A program made the position numbers and the translations under genes. Below are positions 50,111 to 59,900 of a stretch of 64,000 nt of DNA, piece after piece. The notes beneath the pieces were generated by a model. That model did not search any database, was not told the DNA's origin, and was given only the letters and a program-made list of their open reading frames with translations. Location of the stretch: assembly GCF_014203705.1 (NCBI RefSeq), contig NZ_JACHJR010000001.1, positions 1,798,001 through 1,862,000 of the forward strand, written 5' to 3'. The number at the start of each line of letters is the position of its first letter. Within the stretch, counting starts at the first letter, position 1. The stretch is from Kitasatospora gansuensis. Its GTDB lineage: Bacteria > Actinomycetota > Actinomycetes > Streptomycetales > Streptomycetaceae.

Positions 50111-53100
50111 TCAGGAGATCCCGAGTTCGCTGTCCAGGACCGCGAACAACTCGTCATCGGTGGCCTCGTCGAGCAGGTCGTCGGCCTCGTCGGCGACCGA
50201 ACCGCCCTGCGTGTCGTTCCACTTGCGGAGCATGGCTTCCAGACGCGCGGTGATCCTGGCGCGCTCGCCGACCGCCGGGGCGACCACCGAGAGCGCCTCG
50301 GAGAGCCGGTCCAGCTCGCCCAGCAGCGGGGCCACCGCGGCGCCACCGGCCGGGTCGATCTCGGCGTTGACGAACTCCGCCACCGCCCGGGAGTTCGGGT
50401 AGTCGAAGACCAGGGTGGCGGGCAGCGGTACGCCGGTGACCCGGCTCAGCCGCTTTCGCAGCTCCACGGCCGCCAGCGAGTCGAACCCGAGCTCCTGGAA
50501 GGCCAGGTCGGGCCCGATCTCGTCGTGCGAGGCGTGCCCGAGCACCGCCGCGACATGGATCCGGACCTCCTCCAGCAGCACCCGCTCCCGGTCGACGTCC
50601 GGCAGCCCGTCGATCCGCTGACGCAGCGCCAGGACCTCGAACGGGTCCTCCTCCGGCTCCACCTCGCGGCCGGAGAAGTCGCTGCCCCCGTTCAGGGCCT
50701 CCAGCCAGTAGCGCTTGTGCTGGAAGGCGTACGTCGGCAGGTCCACCCGCCGCGCGCCCGAGTCGGCGAAGAACGCCGGCCACTTCACCGCCCCGCCGGC
50801 GACGTGCAGGTGGCCCAGTGCGGCCACCAGCGCGGCGGCCTCCGGGCGGTCCCGACGCTGCGTCGCGACCAGGACGGCGTCCTCGGACCCGACACTCTGC
50901 TGGGCCAGCCCGGTCAGGATGCCGTCCGGGCCGATCTCCACGAACCGCGAGACACCCGAGGACTCCAACTCCCGTACCGCATCCGCGAAACGGACCGCCT
51001 CGCGGACGTGCCGAACCCAGTACTCGGGGTCCGTGAACGAGCCTGACGCCACCACCGGTATCGACGGCTCGGCGAACGTCAGCCCGGAGACCACCACACG
51101 GAACTCGTCCAGCATCGGGTCCATCAGCGGCGAGTGGAACGCGTGCGAGACGCTCAGCCGCTTCGTCCGCTCGAAGCGAGCGGCGATCTCCAGCACGGTG
51201 GCCTCGTCACCCGAGACCACCACCGAACGCGGCCCGTTCACCGCCGCGATGCTCACCAGGTCGGTCAGCAGCGGCAGGATCTCCGCCTCGGTGGCCTCGA
51301 TCGCCACCATCGCACCACCGGCGGGCAGTTCCTGCATCAGCCGACCACGCGCCGACACCAGCTTCACCGCATCCGCCAGCGAGAACACTCCGGCCACGTG
51401 CGCCGCCGCGATCTCACCCACCGAGTGCCCTGACACGAAGTCGGGCCGCACACCCCACGACTCCAGCAGCCGGAACAACGCCACCTCGAAGGCGAACAGC
51501 GCACTCTGCGTGTTCACCGTCCGGTTCAGCTCGTCGGCGTCCTCGCCCCAGAGCACGTCCCGCAGCGAACCACCGAGCTCCGCCAACACCTCGTCAAATG
51601 CCGAAGCGAACACCGGGAACGCAGCGTGCAGCTCACGCCCCATCCCGAGCCGCTGCGACCCCTGACCCGTGAACAGGAACGCCGTCCGGCCGCCGTTCGC
51701 CTGACCGGACACACCCCCGCCCTCGGCCAGCGCCCGCAGCCCGTCCAGCAGCTCGTCCCGGTCCGCCGCGACCACCAGCCCCCGGTGCTCCAGCACCGAA
51801 CGCGTCGTCAGGAGCGACAGCGCCAGGTCCGGCACCGCGATCTCGGGCCGGGCCTCCAGGTGCCGCAGCAGCCGGTCCGCCTGAGCACGCAGCGCGGCGG
51901 CGGTCTTCGCCGTCACCACCACCGGCACGGCCGGCAGCGGCCTGGGCTCGGTCTCCGGCTCCTCGGCGTCGGGCTCGGGGACCTGCTCGATGATGACGTG
52001 CGCGTTGGTCCCGCTCAGCCCGAACGAGGAGATGCCCGCGCGTCGCACCCGTCCGGCCTCCGGCCAGGTCTGACTCTCCGTCAGCAGCCGGACCTCGCCC
52101 GAGGTCCAGTCGACCTTGCTGGTGGGCTTGTCGACGTGCAGGGTGCGCGGCAGCACGCCGTGCTTCATCGCCATGACCATCTTGATGATGCCGCCGACCC
52201 CGGCCGCCGCCTGGGTGTGGCCCATGTTGGACTTCAGCGAGCCCAGCCACAGCGGCTGGTCGGCCGCCCGGCCCTGACCGTACGTCTCCAGCAGCGCCTG
52301 CGCCTCGATCGGGTCGCCCAGCGTCGTACCAGTGCCGTGGCCCTCGACCACGTCCACATCGGCGGACGTGAGGCCGGAGCCGGAGAGTGCCTGCCGGATC
52401 ACCCGCTGCTGCGAGGGACCGTTCGGGGCGCTGAAACCGCTGGAGGCACCGTCCTGGTTGACGGCCGACCCGCGCACGATGGCGAGCACCGGGTGGCCGT
52501 TGCGCCGCGCGTCCGACAGCCGCTCCAGGAAGAGCACGCCGGCGCCCTCGGAGCAGGTCATGCCGTTGGTGGCCTCGGCGAAGGACCGGCAACGCCCGTC
52601 CTTCGACAGACCGCCCTGGGTGCTGAAGAAGACGAACATCTCCGGGTTGGACATCACCGTCACGCCACCGGCCAGCGCCAGCGTGCAGTCGCCCCGCCGG
52701 AGTGCCTGCACCGCGAGGTGCAGCGCCACCAGCGAGGAGGAACAGGCGGTGTCGACCGAGAGGGACGGGCCCTCCAGGCCGAGGGTGTAGGACACCCGGC
52801 CGGTCACCAGGCTGCCCGCGGCCGAGGTGCCGGGCTCCCGGCCCTGGGCGTAGTCGTGGTACATCACGCCGCCGAAGACGCCCGTCCGGGTGCCCTTCAG
52901 CGACAGCGGGTCGACGCCCGCGCTCTCGATCGCCTCCCACGAGGCTTCCAGCAGCAGGCGCTGCTGGGAGTCCATCGCGAGGGCCTCGTTCGGGGAGATC
53001 CCGAAGAAGCCGGGGTCGAACTCGCCCGCGTCGTGGAGGAATCCACCCTCCCGCGAGTAGGTCTTCCCCGGCTTTCCGGGCTCCGGGTCGTACACGTCGA

Positions 53101-53338
53101 GGTCCCAGCCGCGGTCGGCCGGGAACTCCGACACCGCGTCCACCCCGTTCGCCACCAGCTGCCACAGCTCCTCGGGCGACGTCACGCCTCCCGGGTAGCG
53201 GCACCCCATGCCGACGATCGCGATCGACTCGTCGTCGGGCTTGCGCGCCGCCTCGTCGAGGCACCGGCGGGCATCGCGCAGCTCGGCAAGGGTTCGCTTG
53301 AGGTACTCGACAAGCCTCTGCTCGTTGCTCGTGCTCAC
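50111..53338 (-). CDS. Modular type I PKS: minimal module KS-AT-ACP
   Basis: This 1075-residue protein starts at the GTG at 53338, 10 nt after AAGGGG; an ATG 10 bp upstream is out of frame. The N-terminal docking segment is [20 protein letters not shown] (Cys199, encoded by TGT), AT (GHSVGE, HAFH), a short linker and ACP (LGFDSLAAV) follow. The docking tail is [15 protein letters not shown]. There is no reductive domain, so the beta-keto group of the incoming chain should be kept as a ketone. The KS carries MYHDY, shared with KSs that should receive an unsaturated chain, so a DH-KR module should precede it. It lies 83 bp downstream of the FAD monooxygenase gene on the same strand. Confidence 0.95.
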   Translation of the reverse strand: MSTSNEQRLVEYLKRTLAELRDARRCLDEAARKPDDESIAIVGMGCRYPGGVTSPEELWQLVANGVDAVSEFPADRGWDLDVYDPEPGKPGKTYSREGGFLHDAGEFDPGFFGISPNEALAMDSQQRLLLEASWEAIESAGVDPLSLKGTRTGVFGGVMYHDYAQGREPGTSAAGSLVTGRVSYTLGLEGPSLSVDTACSSSLVALHLAVQALRRGDCTLALAGGVTVMSNPEMFVFFSTQGGLSKDGRCRSFAEATNGMTCSEGAGVLFLERLSDARRNGHPVLAIVRGSAVNQDGASSGFSAPNGPSQQRVIRQALSGSGLTSADVDVVEGHGTGTTLGDPIEAQALLETYGQGRAADQPLWLGSLKSNMGHTQAAAGVGGIIKMVMAMKHGVLPRTLHVDKPTSKVDWTSGEVRLLTESQTWPEAGRVRRAGISSFGLSGTNAHVIIEQVPEPDAEEPETEPRPLPAVPVVVTAKTAAALRAQADRLLRHLEARPEIAVPDLALSLLTTRSVLEHRGLVVAADRDELLDGLRALAEGGGVSGQANGGRTAFLFTGQGSQRLGMGRELHAAFPVFASAFDEVLAELGGSLRDVLWGEDADELNRTVNTQSALFAFEVALFRLLESWGVRPDFVSGHSVGEIAAAHVAGVFSLADAVKLVSARGRLMQELPAGGAMVAIEATEAEILPLLTDLVSIAAVNGPRSVVVSGDEATVLEIAARFERTKRLSVSHAFHSPLMDPMLDEFRVVVSGLTFAEPSIPVVASGSFTDPEYWVRHVREAVRFADAVRELESSGVSRFVEIGPDGILTGLAQQSVGSEDAVLVATQRRDRPEAAALVAALGHLHVAGGAVKWPAFFADSGARRVDLPTYAFQHKRYWLEALNGGSDFSGREVEPEEDPFEVLALRQRIDGLPDVDRERVLLEEVRIHVAAVLGHASHDEIGPDLAFQELGFDSLAAVELRKRLSRVTGVPLPATLVFDYPNSRAVAEFVNAEIDPAGGAAVAPLLGELDRLSEALSVVAPAVGERARITARLEAMLRKWNDTQGGSVADEADDLLDEATDDELFAVLDSELGIS

Positions 53339-53421
53339 CGAAGGCCATCCCCTTTAGTGCGGTCCGTGGTCGGAAGATCAGTGCAACCGGGTGGTGCGAA
53401 GTGGAGCCGTCGAGGCGTCCG

Positions 53422-54831
53422 TCAGTGCTCGACCTTGGAGAGGTCGGCCGGCGCGGAGCTGAGCAGCTTCCCGAGCTGCGGGAACTGCGCGAGTGCCTCG
53501 GCCGGGGTGAGCGGGGCCTGCTGCGGTCCGCGCAGCAGGGCGCCCATCAGCGGCAGGGTCATCACCTTGTTCTGCGGCGTCTGCAGGGTGGCGACCTGGT
53601 AGGTCGCCTTCAGCAGGCCGGGGTGCTCGGCGGCGGTCCTGGACCAGCGGACGGCGAGCTTCTGCTCGACCGTGCCCTTGCCGAGCTTGATGTTGGTGCG
53701 GACACCCGGGAACCAACGGTCGGTGCTGGTGGCCGACTTCCAGGGCCCGGCCACCTTGGCGGCGATGTCCAGCTGGACCTTCTTGCCCAGGCCCGGCTCC
53801 AGGCCGTGCGACTTGAGCTGGTTGCGCAGTGCGAGGGCGCCGAAGGCCGCCATCGACATGCCGCTGGCGTAGTTCGGGCTGAGCACGGTGACCGCGTCAC
53901 CGAGGGCCAGGAAGCCGTCCGGCAGCGGCAGTCGCTCGAAGTAGCGGCGGCGGTTGGCCAGTCCGCGCGAGCCCTTGATCTCACCGATCGGGGTGGCCCG
54001 GGCCATCAGCTCGGCGACGATCGGGTGGCCCACGTTGCGGGCGAACTCCATGAAGCCGTCCTCGCCGGTCGGCGGCTGGCCGCCGGCGGTGCCGATCAGG
54101 GAGACGATCCAACGGCCGTCCTCCTGCGGCATGAAGGCCGCACCGGCACCGGGCTTGCCGGTGTTGGGGACGGTCTGGATCAGCACGCCGGGGAAGTCGG
54201 CGGCGGCCTCGGCGGGCGCCTCGTACAGGCGGCCCGCGTAGGCCAGACCGGCGTCCAGGAACTCCTCGTGCAGCTCGGGGACACCGAGCTCGGCGAGCCA
54301 GCCCGGGGTCTTGGAGCGGCTGCCGGTGGCGTCCACCACGAAGTCGGCGGTCAGGGTCCGCTCGGGCTCGGTGCCCTGCTCGTACCGGATGCCGGTGACC
54401 CGGCTCGCGGTGCCGACCAGGCCGGTGGCCTTGGTCTCCTGAAGGACCGTGATGACCGGGTTGGTGAGCGCCTGCTGACGGACGATGTGGTCGAGCAGGT
54501 TGCGGCTGCAGGCGATGAAGAACGCGTCGTCGTCGACCCGGCGGAACCAGCCCTCGGAGGACAGCGTGAGGATGTTGCGGCCCATCGCCAGCTTGTGGGC
54601 GCCGGCCGCGAACAGCAGGTCGGTGGTGCCGGGCAGCAGCTGGTCGAGGGCGTGGGCGCCACCCGCGGTCAGCATGTGGTTCTGCCGGCCCTGCGGCATC
54701 CCGCGCCGGGGGGCGGGCTGCTCGGGGTACTTGTCGCTCTCGATGACGGTGACCTCGTCCACGTGGTGGGAGAGGGCCGTGGCGGCGAGCACGCCCGAGA
54801 GGCCGCCGCCGATCACAATCGCACTGGTCAT
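53422..54831 (-). CDS. FAD-dependent monooxygenase/epoxidase-like oxidoreductase
   Basis: This 469-residue flavoprotein has an N-terminal Rossmann motif GGGLSGV (8-14), the segment RRGMPQGRQNHML (about 43-55) and a second FAD contact ALGDAVTVLSP near 315. The GMPQGR segment resembles GVPQGR of squalene-epoxidase-like enzymes of polyether pathways (MonCI/LasC type) and related FAD enzymes of polyketide clusters. It probably oxidises the released or ACP-bound polyene, for example by epoxidation. A non-redox cyclase role, as for PyrE3-like flavoproteins, is also possible. Its ATG overlaps the stop of the SRPBCC gene by 4 bp (ATGA), so the two are translationally coupled and may act in sequence. 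No membrane segment is seen. Confidence 0.82.
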   Translation of the reverse strand: MTSAIVIGGGLSGVLAATALSHHVDEVTVIESDKYPEQPAPRRGMPQGRQNHMLTAGGAHALDQLLPGTTDLLFAAGAHKLAMGRNILTLSSEGWFRRVDDDAFFIACSRNLLDHIVRQQALTNPVITVLQETKATGLVGTASRVTGIRYEQGTEPERTLTADFVVDATGSRSKTPGWLAELGVPELHEEFLDAGLAYAGRLYEAPAEAAADFPGVLIQTVPNTGKPGAGAAFMPQEDGRWIVSLIGTAGGQPPTGEDGFMEFARNVGHPIVAELMARATPIGEIKGSRGLANRRRYFERLPLPDGFLALGDAVTVLSPNYASGMSMAAFGALALRNQLKSHGLEPGLGKKVQLDIAAKVAGPWKSATSTDRWFPGVRTNIKLGKGTVEQKLAVRWSRTAAEHPGLLKATYQVATLQTPQNKVMTLPLMGALLRGPQQAPLTPAEALAQFPQLGKLLSSAPADLSKVEH

Positions 54832-55280
54832 CGGCTCGTCTCCACTCGGGTGGCGCGCAGCTTGATCTCGCGGCCCAGCTCCTCGAAGGTGGCCCGGGTG
54901 TCGGCCTGGAACGCCTTCGCCCAGAAGAAGCCGTAGACCGGCGCGAAGCCGCCGTGCACCTCGACCCGGCGGCTGAGCTTCACCAGGCCGGGACCGGCCT
55001 GCTCGTACTTGTTGATGATCAGCATCTTGCCGAGCGGCATCGGGGACTCGGTGGTGTAGCCGCGGCCGGGGTCGACCTCGACCAGCTTGAAGTAGCTACG
55101 ACGGCCCTTCACGATGCGCGAGATGGTCCAGCCACCGCCGCCGACCTCGAACGGCGTGTCGGTGCCGCTCTCCAGGACGTGCGGATCCCAGGTGGACCAT
55201 CCTGCGACGTCGGACACCGTCCGCCAGATCGCGTCGAGATCGCCGGCTATGGTGGCCGACTCGTCGAAGGCGTGCAACAT
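54828..55280 (-). CDS. SRPBCC (START-like) polyketide cyclase/dehydratase-family protein
   Basis: This 150-residue single-domain protein fits the helix-grip fold. Its N-terminus has alternating hydrophobics, the segment VAGWSTWDPHV (about 25-35) is common in this family, and an amphipathic C-terminal helix follows. The ATG at 55280 has GAGAGG 7 nt upstream. The family includes aromatases, cyclases and lipid-binding proteins, so fold alone does not give a reaction. Its 4-bp overlap with the FAD monooxygenase gene suggests it processes that enzyme's product, for example by opening an epoxide or guiding ring formation. No aromatic polyketide synthase is present, so classic aromatase activity is unlikely. 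Confidence 0.72.
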   Translation of the reverse strand: MLHAFDESATIAGDLDAIWRTVSDVAGWSTWDPHVLESGTDTPFEVGGGGWTISRIVKGRRSYFKLVEVDPGRGYTTESPMPLGKMLIINKYEQAGPGLVKLSRRVEVHGGFAPVYGFFWAKAFQADTRATFEELGREIKLRATRVETSR

Positions 55281-55351
55281 CTGAATACCTCTCAGCTGTG
55301 AGTGGCGCAGGGACGGCCCCCGCCCCCGGGGCCGTTGGTACGTGCGTCCCC

Positions 55352-55385
55352 GACGGCCGCCGCGCGCCGTTGAGCGGCGGCCGTC
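55352..55385. terminator. Hairpin between the luciferase-like and SRPBCC genes
   Basis: A perfect 12-bp stem (55352-55363 with 55374-55385) with a 10-nt loop lies 14 bp after the luciferase-like gene stop and 72 bp before the SRPBCC start. It may partly terminate or stabilise the upstream message. Without a T-run, full termination is uncertain, and the gap holds no obvious promoter. Confidence 0.5.
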
Positions 55386-55398
55386 AGGGACCGGGGAA

Positions 55399-56664
55399 TC
55401 AGCTGCCGTTCTCCGCCGCTGTGGGGGTGGCGTCGGGAGCGGGCTGCTGAGGAGGACCGAAGAGCTCCATGTCGGTGCGGATCAGGTAGTCGGAGACGTC
55501 CACCGTGCTGGTCTCGATCCGGCCCAGGGCCTCCTTGACCGGGACGGCGAGGCGCTCGGCCTTGGCCAGGTCCTGCGCCTCGCGGCGCTCGACGAACTCC
55601 GGCATGACCTCGCGGGCGAACAGCTCCAGGGACTCCAGGATGTGCTCGTGCTTGTTGGCGCCCAGCTGGACCTGGAAGATGATCTGGTCGACGCCGGCCG
55701 CCTCCTGGGCCCGGATCATCTCCCGGAGCTTCTCGGGGGTGCCGATGCCGCGGCGGACCACCAGGTCCATCCGGTCCTGGTTCTCCTTGGGCAGCGGGGC
55801 CTTCTTGCCGAACTCCTCCGACAGCACGGTGGTGCCGGGGCGGTGCTCGCCCTGCAGGTAGAAGTGCATGAACGAGTTGACGTAGAAGTTCACGCCGCCC
55901 ATGGCCCGCTCGTAGGCGGTCTCCTCGTCCTCGTGACAGAGGAAGGGCAGCGCGACCGCGAAGTTGGCGTTGACGGCCTTGCCGACCGGGAGGCACTCGT
56001 CGGAGGCGATCAGGTCGTAGTAGGCGGCGACCCGCTCCTTGGCCTCGTCCTCGGTCATGAAGGCGAAGGAGAGCGCGCCGACCCCGTTGCGGGCGGCGGT
56101 CTCGACGGTCTCCGGCGAGCTGCAGGCGACCCAGAGCGGCGGGTGCGGCTTCTGGTTCGGCTTCGGCAGCACGTTGCGCGGCGGCACGTCGATCCACTGG
56201 CCCTTGTGGCCGGTGAACGGGACCTCGGTGAGCATCCGGGTGATCACGCCGATGGCCTCGCGCCACTGCTCGCGCTTGGTCGTGCGGTCGATGTTGAAGG
56301 CACCCAGCTCGTGCTGCGTGCTGCCCTGGCCGGAGCCGAAGTCGACCCGGCCCTTGGAGATCAGGTCCAGGGTCGCCAGCCGCTCGGCCACGCGCGCGGG
56401 GTGGTTAACGGCCGGCGGCAGCGAGACGATGCCGTGGGCGAGCCGGATGCGCTTCGTACGGGCGGCCGCAGCGGCCAGGAACACCTCGGGGGCGGAGGAG
56501 TGGGAGTACTCGTCGAGGAAGTGGTGCTCGGAGGCCCAGACGTAGTCGAAGCCCAGCCGGTCGGCCAGTTCGATCTGCTCCAGTGCCTCGTGCAGGACGT
56601 TCTCCTCGCTGTCCTCGGCCCACGGCCGAGGCACTTGCTGCAGGTAGAGCAGTCCGAAGCGCAT
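55399..56664 (-). CDS. Luciferase-like (LLM-class) flavin-dependent monooxygenase
   Basis: This 421-residue protein starts at the ATG at 56664 with AAGGAGCGAGC upstream. LLM features are the N-terminal strand MRFGLLYLQQ, ADRLGFDYVWASEHHF near 34-49, RIRLAHGIVSLPP near 72-84 and GRVDFGSGQGS near 105-115. These enzymes use reduced FMN or F420 and oxygen for hydroxylation or Baeyer-Villiger reactions. The length is above the usual 320-350; the extra C-terminal residues (about 380-421) are Pro/Ala-rich and probably disordered. It heads the leftward tailoring genes and lies under a CCCCTA repeat at 56798-56823. Its substrate is probably the macrolactam. A partner flavin reductase is not seen in the window. 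Confidence 0.85.
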   Translation of the reverse strand: MRFGLLYLQQVPRPWAEDSEENVLHEALEQIELADRLGFDYVWASEHHFLDEYSHSSAPEVFLAAAAARTKRIRLAHGIVSLPPAVNHPARVAERLATLDLISKGRVDFGSGQGSTQHELGAFNIDRTTKREQWREAIGVITRMLTEVPFTGHKGQWIDVPPRNVLPKPNQKPHPPLWVACSSPETVETAARNGVGALSFAFMTEDEAKERVAAYYDLIASDECLPVGKAVNANFAVALPFLCHEDEETAYERAMGGVNFYVNSFMHFYLQGEHRPGTTVLSEEFGKKAPLPKENQDRMDLVVRRGIGTPEKLREMIRAQEAAGVDQIIFQVQLGANKHEHILESLELFAREVMPEFVERREAQDLAKAERLAVPVKEALGRIETSTVDVSDYLIRTDMELFGPPQQPAPDATPTAAENGS

Positions 56665-56797
56665 GCTCGCTCCTTTTCATCGGCAGGTGGCTCGCCGCTG
56701 CCGGAGACTGAGAAGTTCAGGGATTGTGGTGACTGACCGTCAATTCGCTTCCGTATCAGCCAAAATCAACCCTAGGAGGAACGGGTGTTCGCAGGAT

Positions 56798-56823
56798 CCC
56801 CTACGAGCCCCTAACCACGCCCT
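56798..56823. promoter_or_regulatory. CCCCTA tandem repeat upstream of the luciferase-like gene
   Basis: CCCCTA occurs at 56798-56803 and 56808-56813, exactly 10 bp apart, with a degenerate third unit (CGCCCT) at 56818. It lies 134-160 bp upstream of the ATG at 56664, in the 264-bp gap after the TE-module gene. It matches the arrangement at 21064-21089 and so is probably an operator for the long tailoring/PKS transcript. Confidence 0.6.
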
Positions 56824-56858
56824 TACCGGCCCCCATCAGGCTTCCCCCGCGACGGAGT

Positions 56859-56901
56859 GCGGCCGACGCCGTGCACGGGGTCCGTACACGGCGTCGGCCG
56901 C
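56859..56901. terminator. Hairpin terminator after the TE-module PKS gene
   Basis: A perfect 15-bp stem (56859-56873 with 56887-56901) encloses a 13-nt loop that can pair partly further. It begins 28 nt after the PKS stop at 56929 in the direction of transcription. It separates this gene from the luciferase-like gene, which has its own upstream repeat. Confidence 0.8.
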
Positions 56902-56928
56902 GGCTGGTGACGGTGGGTCAGCGGTGGA

Positions 56929-59900
56929 TCAGCCGCGCGCGGCGAGCCAGTCCTCGATCGCCCCCGCGGTCGCGGCCGCCTCGGACTCCAGCATGCTGAA
57001 GTGGTTGGCCCGGACCTGCCGGACGTCCTGCGAGGAGTCCCACGGGTGGGCCATCCAGTCGTCCGACTCCGTCACCTGGGCCGGCTCGGCGCCCGGGGCC
57101 GAGAAGGTCTCCAGGCACTGCACGAACAGCACCGGGGCCTCGATCCTGCCCGGCACGATCTTGGGCACCAGTTCGACGTAGCGGCCCATGGTCGCCAGCC
57201 GGGCGCTGTCGAAGCGGCCGAACATGTGCTCCTTCTCCAGCATGCTGATCACCATGCCCCGGTCCAGGTCGTCCCGGCTCTGGCTGTCCGACCGGTAGGT
57301 GTCCAGCAGCACCAGGCCCTCGGCGCCGATCCCGAGCACCGACTCCAGGTAGCCCGCCGTCACATGGGCCAGCAGTCCACCGGCCGAGTAGCCGACCAGC
57401 ACGAACGGCTCACCCTCGGCGGCCTCCAGCACGCTCGCCGCCAGCACCTCGATCGCGGCCTCCGCCGAGTCCGCCAGCTTCTCGCCGGGCACGAACCCGG
57501 ACAGCGGCACCGCCGAGACCGGCCGTACGTCGCCGAAGTACGAGGCCAGCCGGGCGAGTTGGTACGCGCCACCGGTTGCCATCGGGGTGCTCACGCAGAC
57601 CAGCCGGGGGCGGCCCGGGCCGTCCGCCAGCCGCACCGGCTGCGGGACCGCGCCGAGGTCGGCCAGCGAGGAGTAGCTCGGCCGGGTCCGGGCGACCGCG
57701 CTCAGCAGGCCGAACGCCTGCGCCATCGGTCCTGACAGCACCGCCTCGCGGAACAGCTGGCTGAGGCTGTCCCGGCCGATCTCGTCACCCGGGACCGACA
57801 GTTGGCCTCCGGTGGTGGGTGCCGCTTGACCGCCGGGACCGGCCACAGCCGGCTCCAGGGTCAGTTCCGTCTGCATCAACCGGGCCAATGCGGCCGGGGT
57901 CTTGCTGTCGAAGACCACCAGCGGGGGCAGCCGGAGACCGGTGGCCTTGTTGAGCAGATTGCGCAGCTCCATCGCGCTCAGCGAGTCGAACCCGGCTTCC
58001 AGGAAGTCCCGTTCGGACTCCACCGCCTCCGGCCCGCTGTGGCCGAGCAGGTTGGCCGCGTAGCCGAGCACCACGGCGAGCAGCGCCCGCTCCCGCTCGG
58101 CGGCGTCCAGCCCGGCCAGCCGCTGCCGCAGCGAGTCCGCCTCGGCCTTGCCGACCGCCGCCCGGCGTCGGACGGTGACCTGTCCGCGCAGCAGGGCGGG
58201 CAGTGAATCGCCTTGCGTGCGAAGGGCCTTGGGGTCGATCCGGAGCGGGACCAGGACGGCCTCGCCGGTCGCGATCGAGGCATCGAAGAGGGCCAGCGCC
58301 TCGGCCTGCGGCAGAGCGGGGAGGCCGAGGCGGGCCATCCGCTGCTCGGCCTCCTCCAGCGAGTGGGTCTGCTGGGTCATGCCGGTGGTGACGCCCCAGA
58401 GACCGAAGGCCATCGAGGTGGCCGGCAGACCGGCGGCGCGGCGCTGGATGGCGAGGGCGTCCAGGAAGGTGTTGGCCGCCGCGTAGTTCGCCTGACCCGC
58501 CGCCAGCACCATGCCACCGGCCGAGGAGAACATCACGAAGAACGCCAACTCGGTGCCAGCGGTGAGCTCGTGCAGATGCCAGGCGGCGTCCACCTTCGGC
58601 GCCAGCACCGCATCCAGACGCTCCGGCGTCACCGAGGTGACCACGCCGTTGTCCATCACACCGGCGACATGCACCACACCCGCCAACGGACGCTCCAGCG
58701 ACGACAGCAGCTCCCGCACCGCCGCACGATCCGCCACATCACACGCCGCCACCCGGGCACTCGCACCCAAGGCCTCGAGCTCGGCCACCAACTCCGCAGC
58801 CCCTGGGGCACCGAGACCCCGACGGCTCGTCAGCAACAGGCTCGTGACACCGTGCTCCACCACCAGGTGACGGGCCACCACCGCGCCCAGGCCACCGGTG
58901 CCACCCGTCACCAGCACGGTGCCGTCGACGGACGGAACCGTACCGTCGACCGCGCCGACCTTCGCCAGCCTCGGCACCCGCACCACACCGGCGCGGACGG
59001 CCGCCTCCGACTCGCCCGAGGCCACCACCGCGCTCAGAGCCGCGCCCGACTCCGGCGCACCGTCCCAGTCCACCAGCACGAACCGGCCCGGGTTCTCCGC
59101 GATAGCGGCGCGCACCAGACCCCACACCGGAGCCTGCACCACGTCCACCACATCACCGTCAGCCGCGACCACCGCGCCGCGCGTCAACACCACCAGACGC
59201 GAGTCGGCGAACCGCTCGTCACCGAGCCACTCCCCCACCACACCCAGCACCCGACCGGCCAACTCCCGCACCGCACCCGGCACCTCACCCGAAGGCGTCA
59301 CACACTCCAACACCACCGCCGCCGCATCACCGGCCGACGAACCCCAAGTCGGCAACGCACCCGAACCGGAACCGACCGAAACCACCGGCCACTCCACCCG
59401 GAACAACGACTCCACACCACGCCCCGCCGACAACTGCTCCGACGACACCGGCCGCCCCACCACCGACCGCACCGACAACACCGGCACACCCACACCATCG
59501 GCGACCACGACGTTCACGCTGTCCGGCCCGTCGGGCGAGATGCGGACCCGCAGGGACGAGGCGCCGGCCGCGTGCAGCGTGACACCGCTCCAGACGAACG
59601 GCAGGACGGGCTCGCCGTCCTTGCCCTCGCCGTCGTCCACCAGGGCCACGTGCATCGCGGCGTCCAGCAGCGCGGGGTGCAGGCCGAAGCGGGCCGCCTC
59701 CGCGTGCGCCACCTCGGGCAGCGCCACCTCGGCGAACAGGTCGTCACCACGCTTCCACGCGGCCCGGAGCCCCTGGAACACCGGCCCGTAGTTGTAGCCC
59801 TGAGCGAGCAGTCGGTCGTAGACGCCGTCCAGCGTCAGTGCGGTGGCGCCGGTCGGCGGCCACTGGGCGAGATCGAACGACGGCGCCGCACCGCCCGCGG

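Noticed and set aside
54828..55280. SRPBCC protein as an aromatase/cyclase of an aromatic polyketide
   Set aside because: No type II PKS or iterative aromatic PKS is present, and the modular products are highly reduced polyenes.
35350..59505. The duplicated 1.3-kb block as a mobile element
   Set aside because: It lies wholly inside PKS reading frames, has no terminal inverted repeats, no target duplication and no transposase. Gene conversion explains it better.
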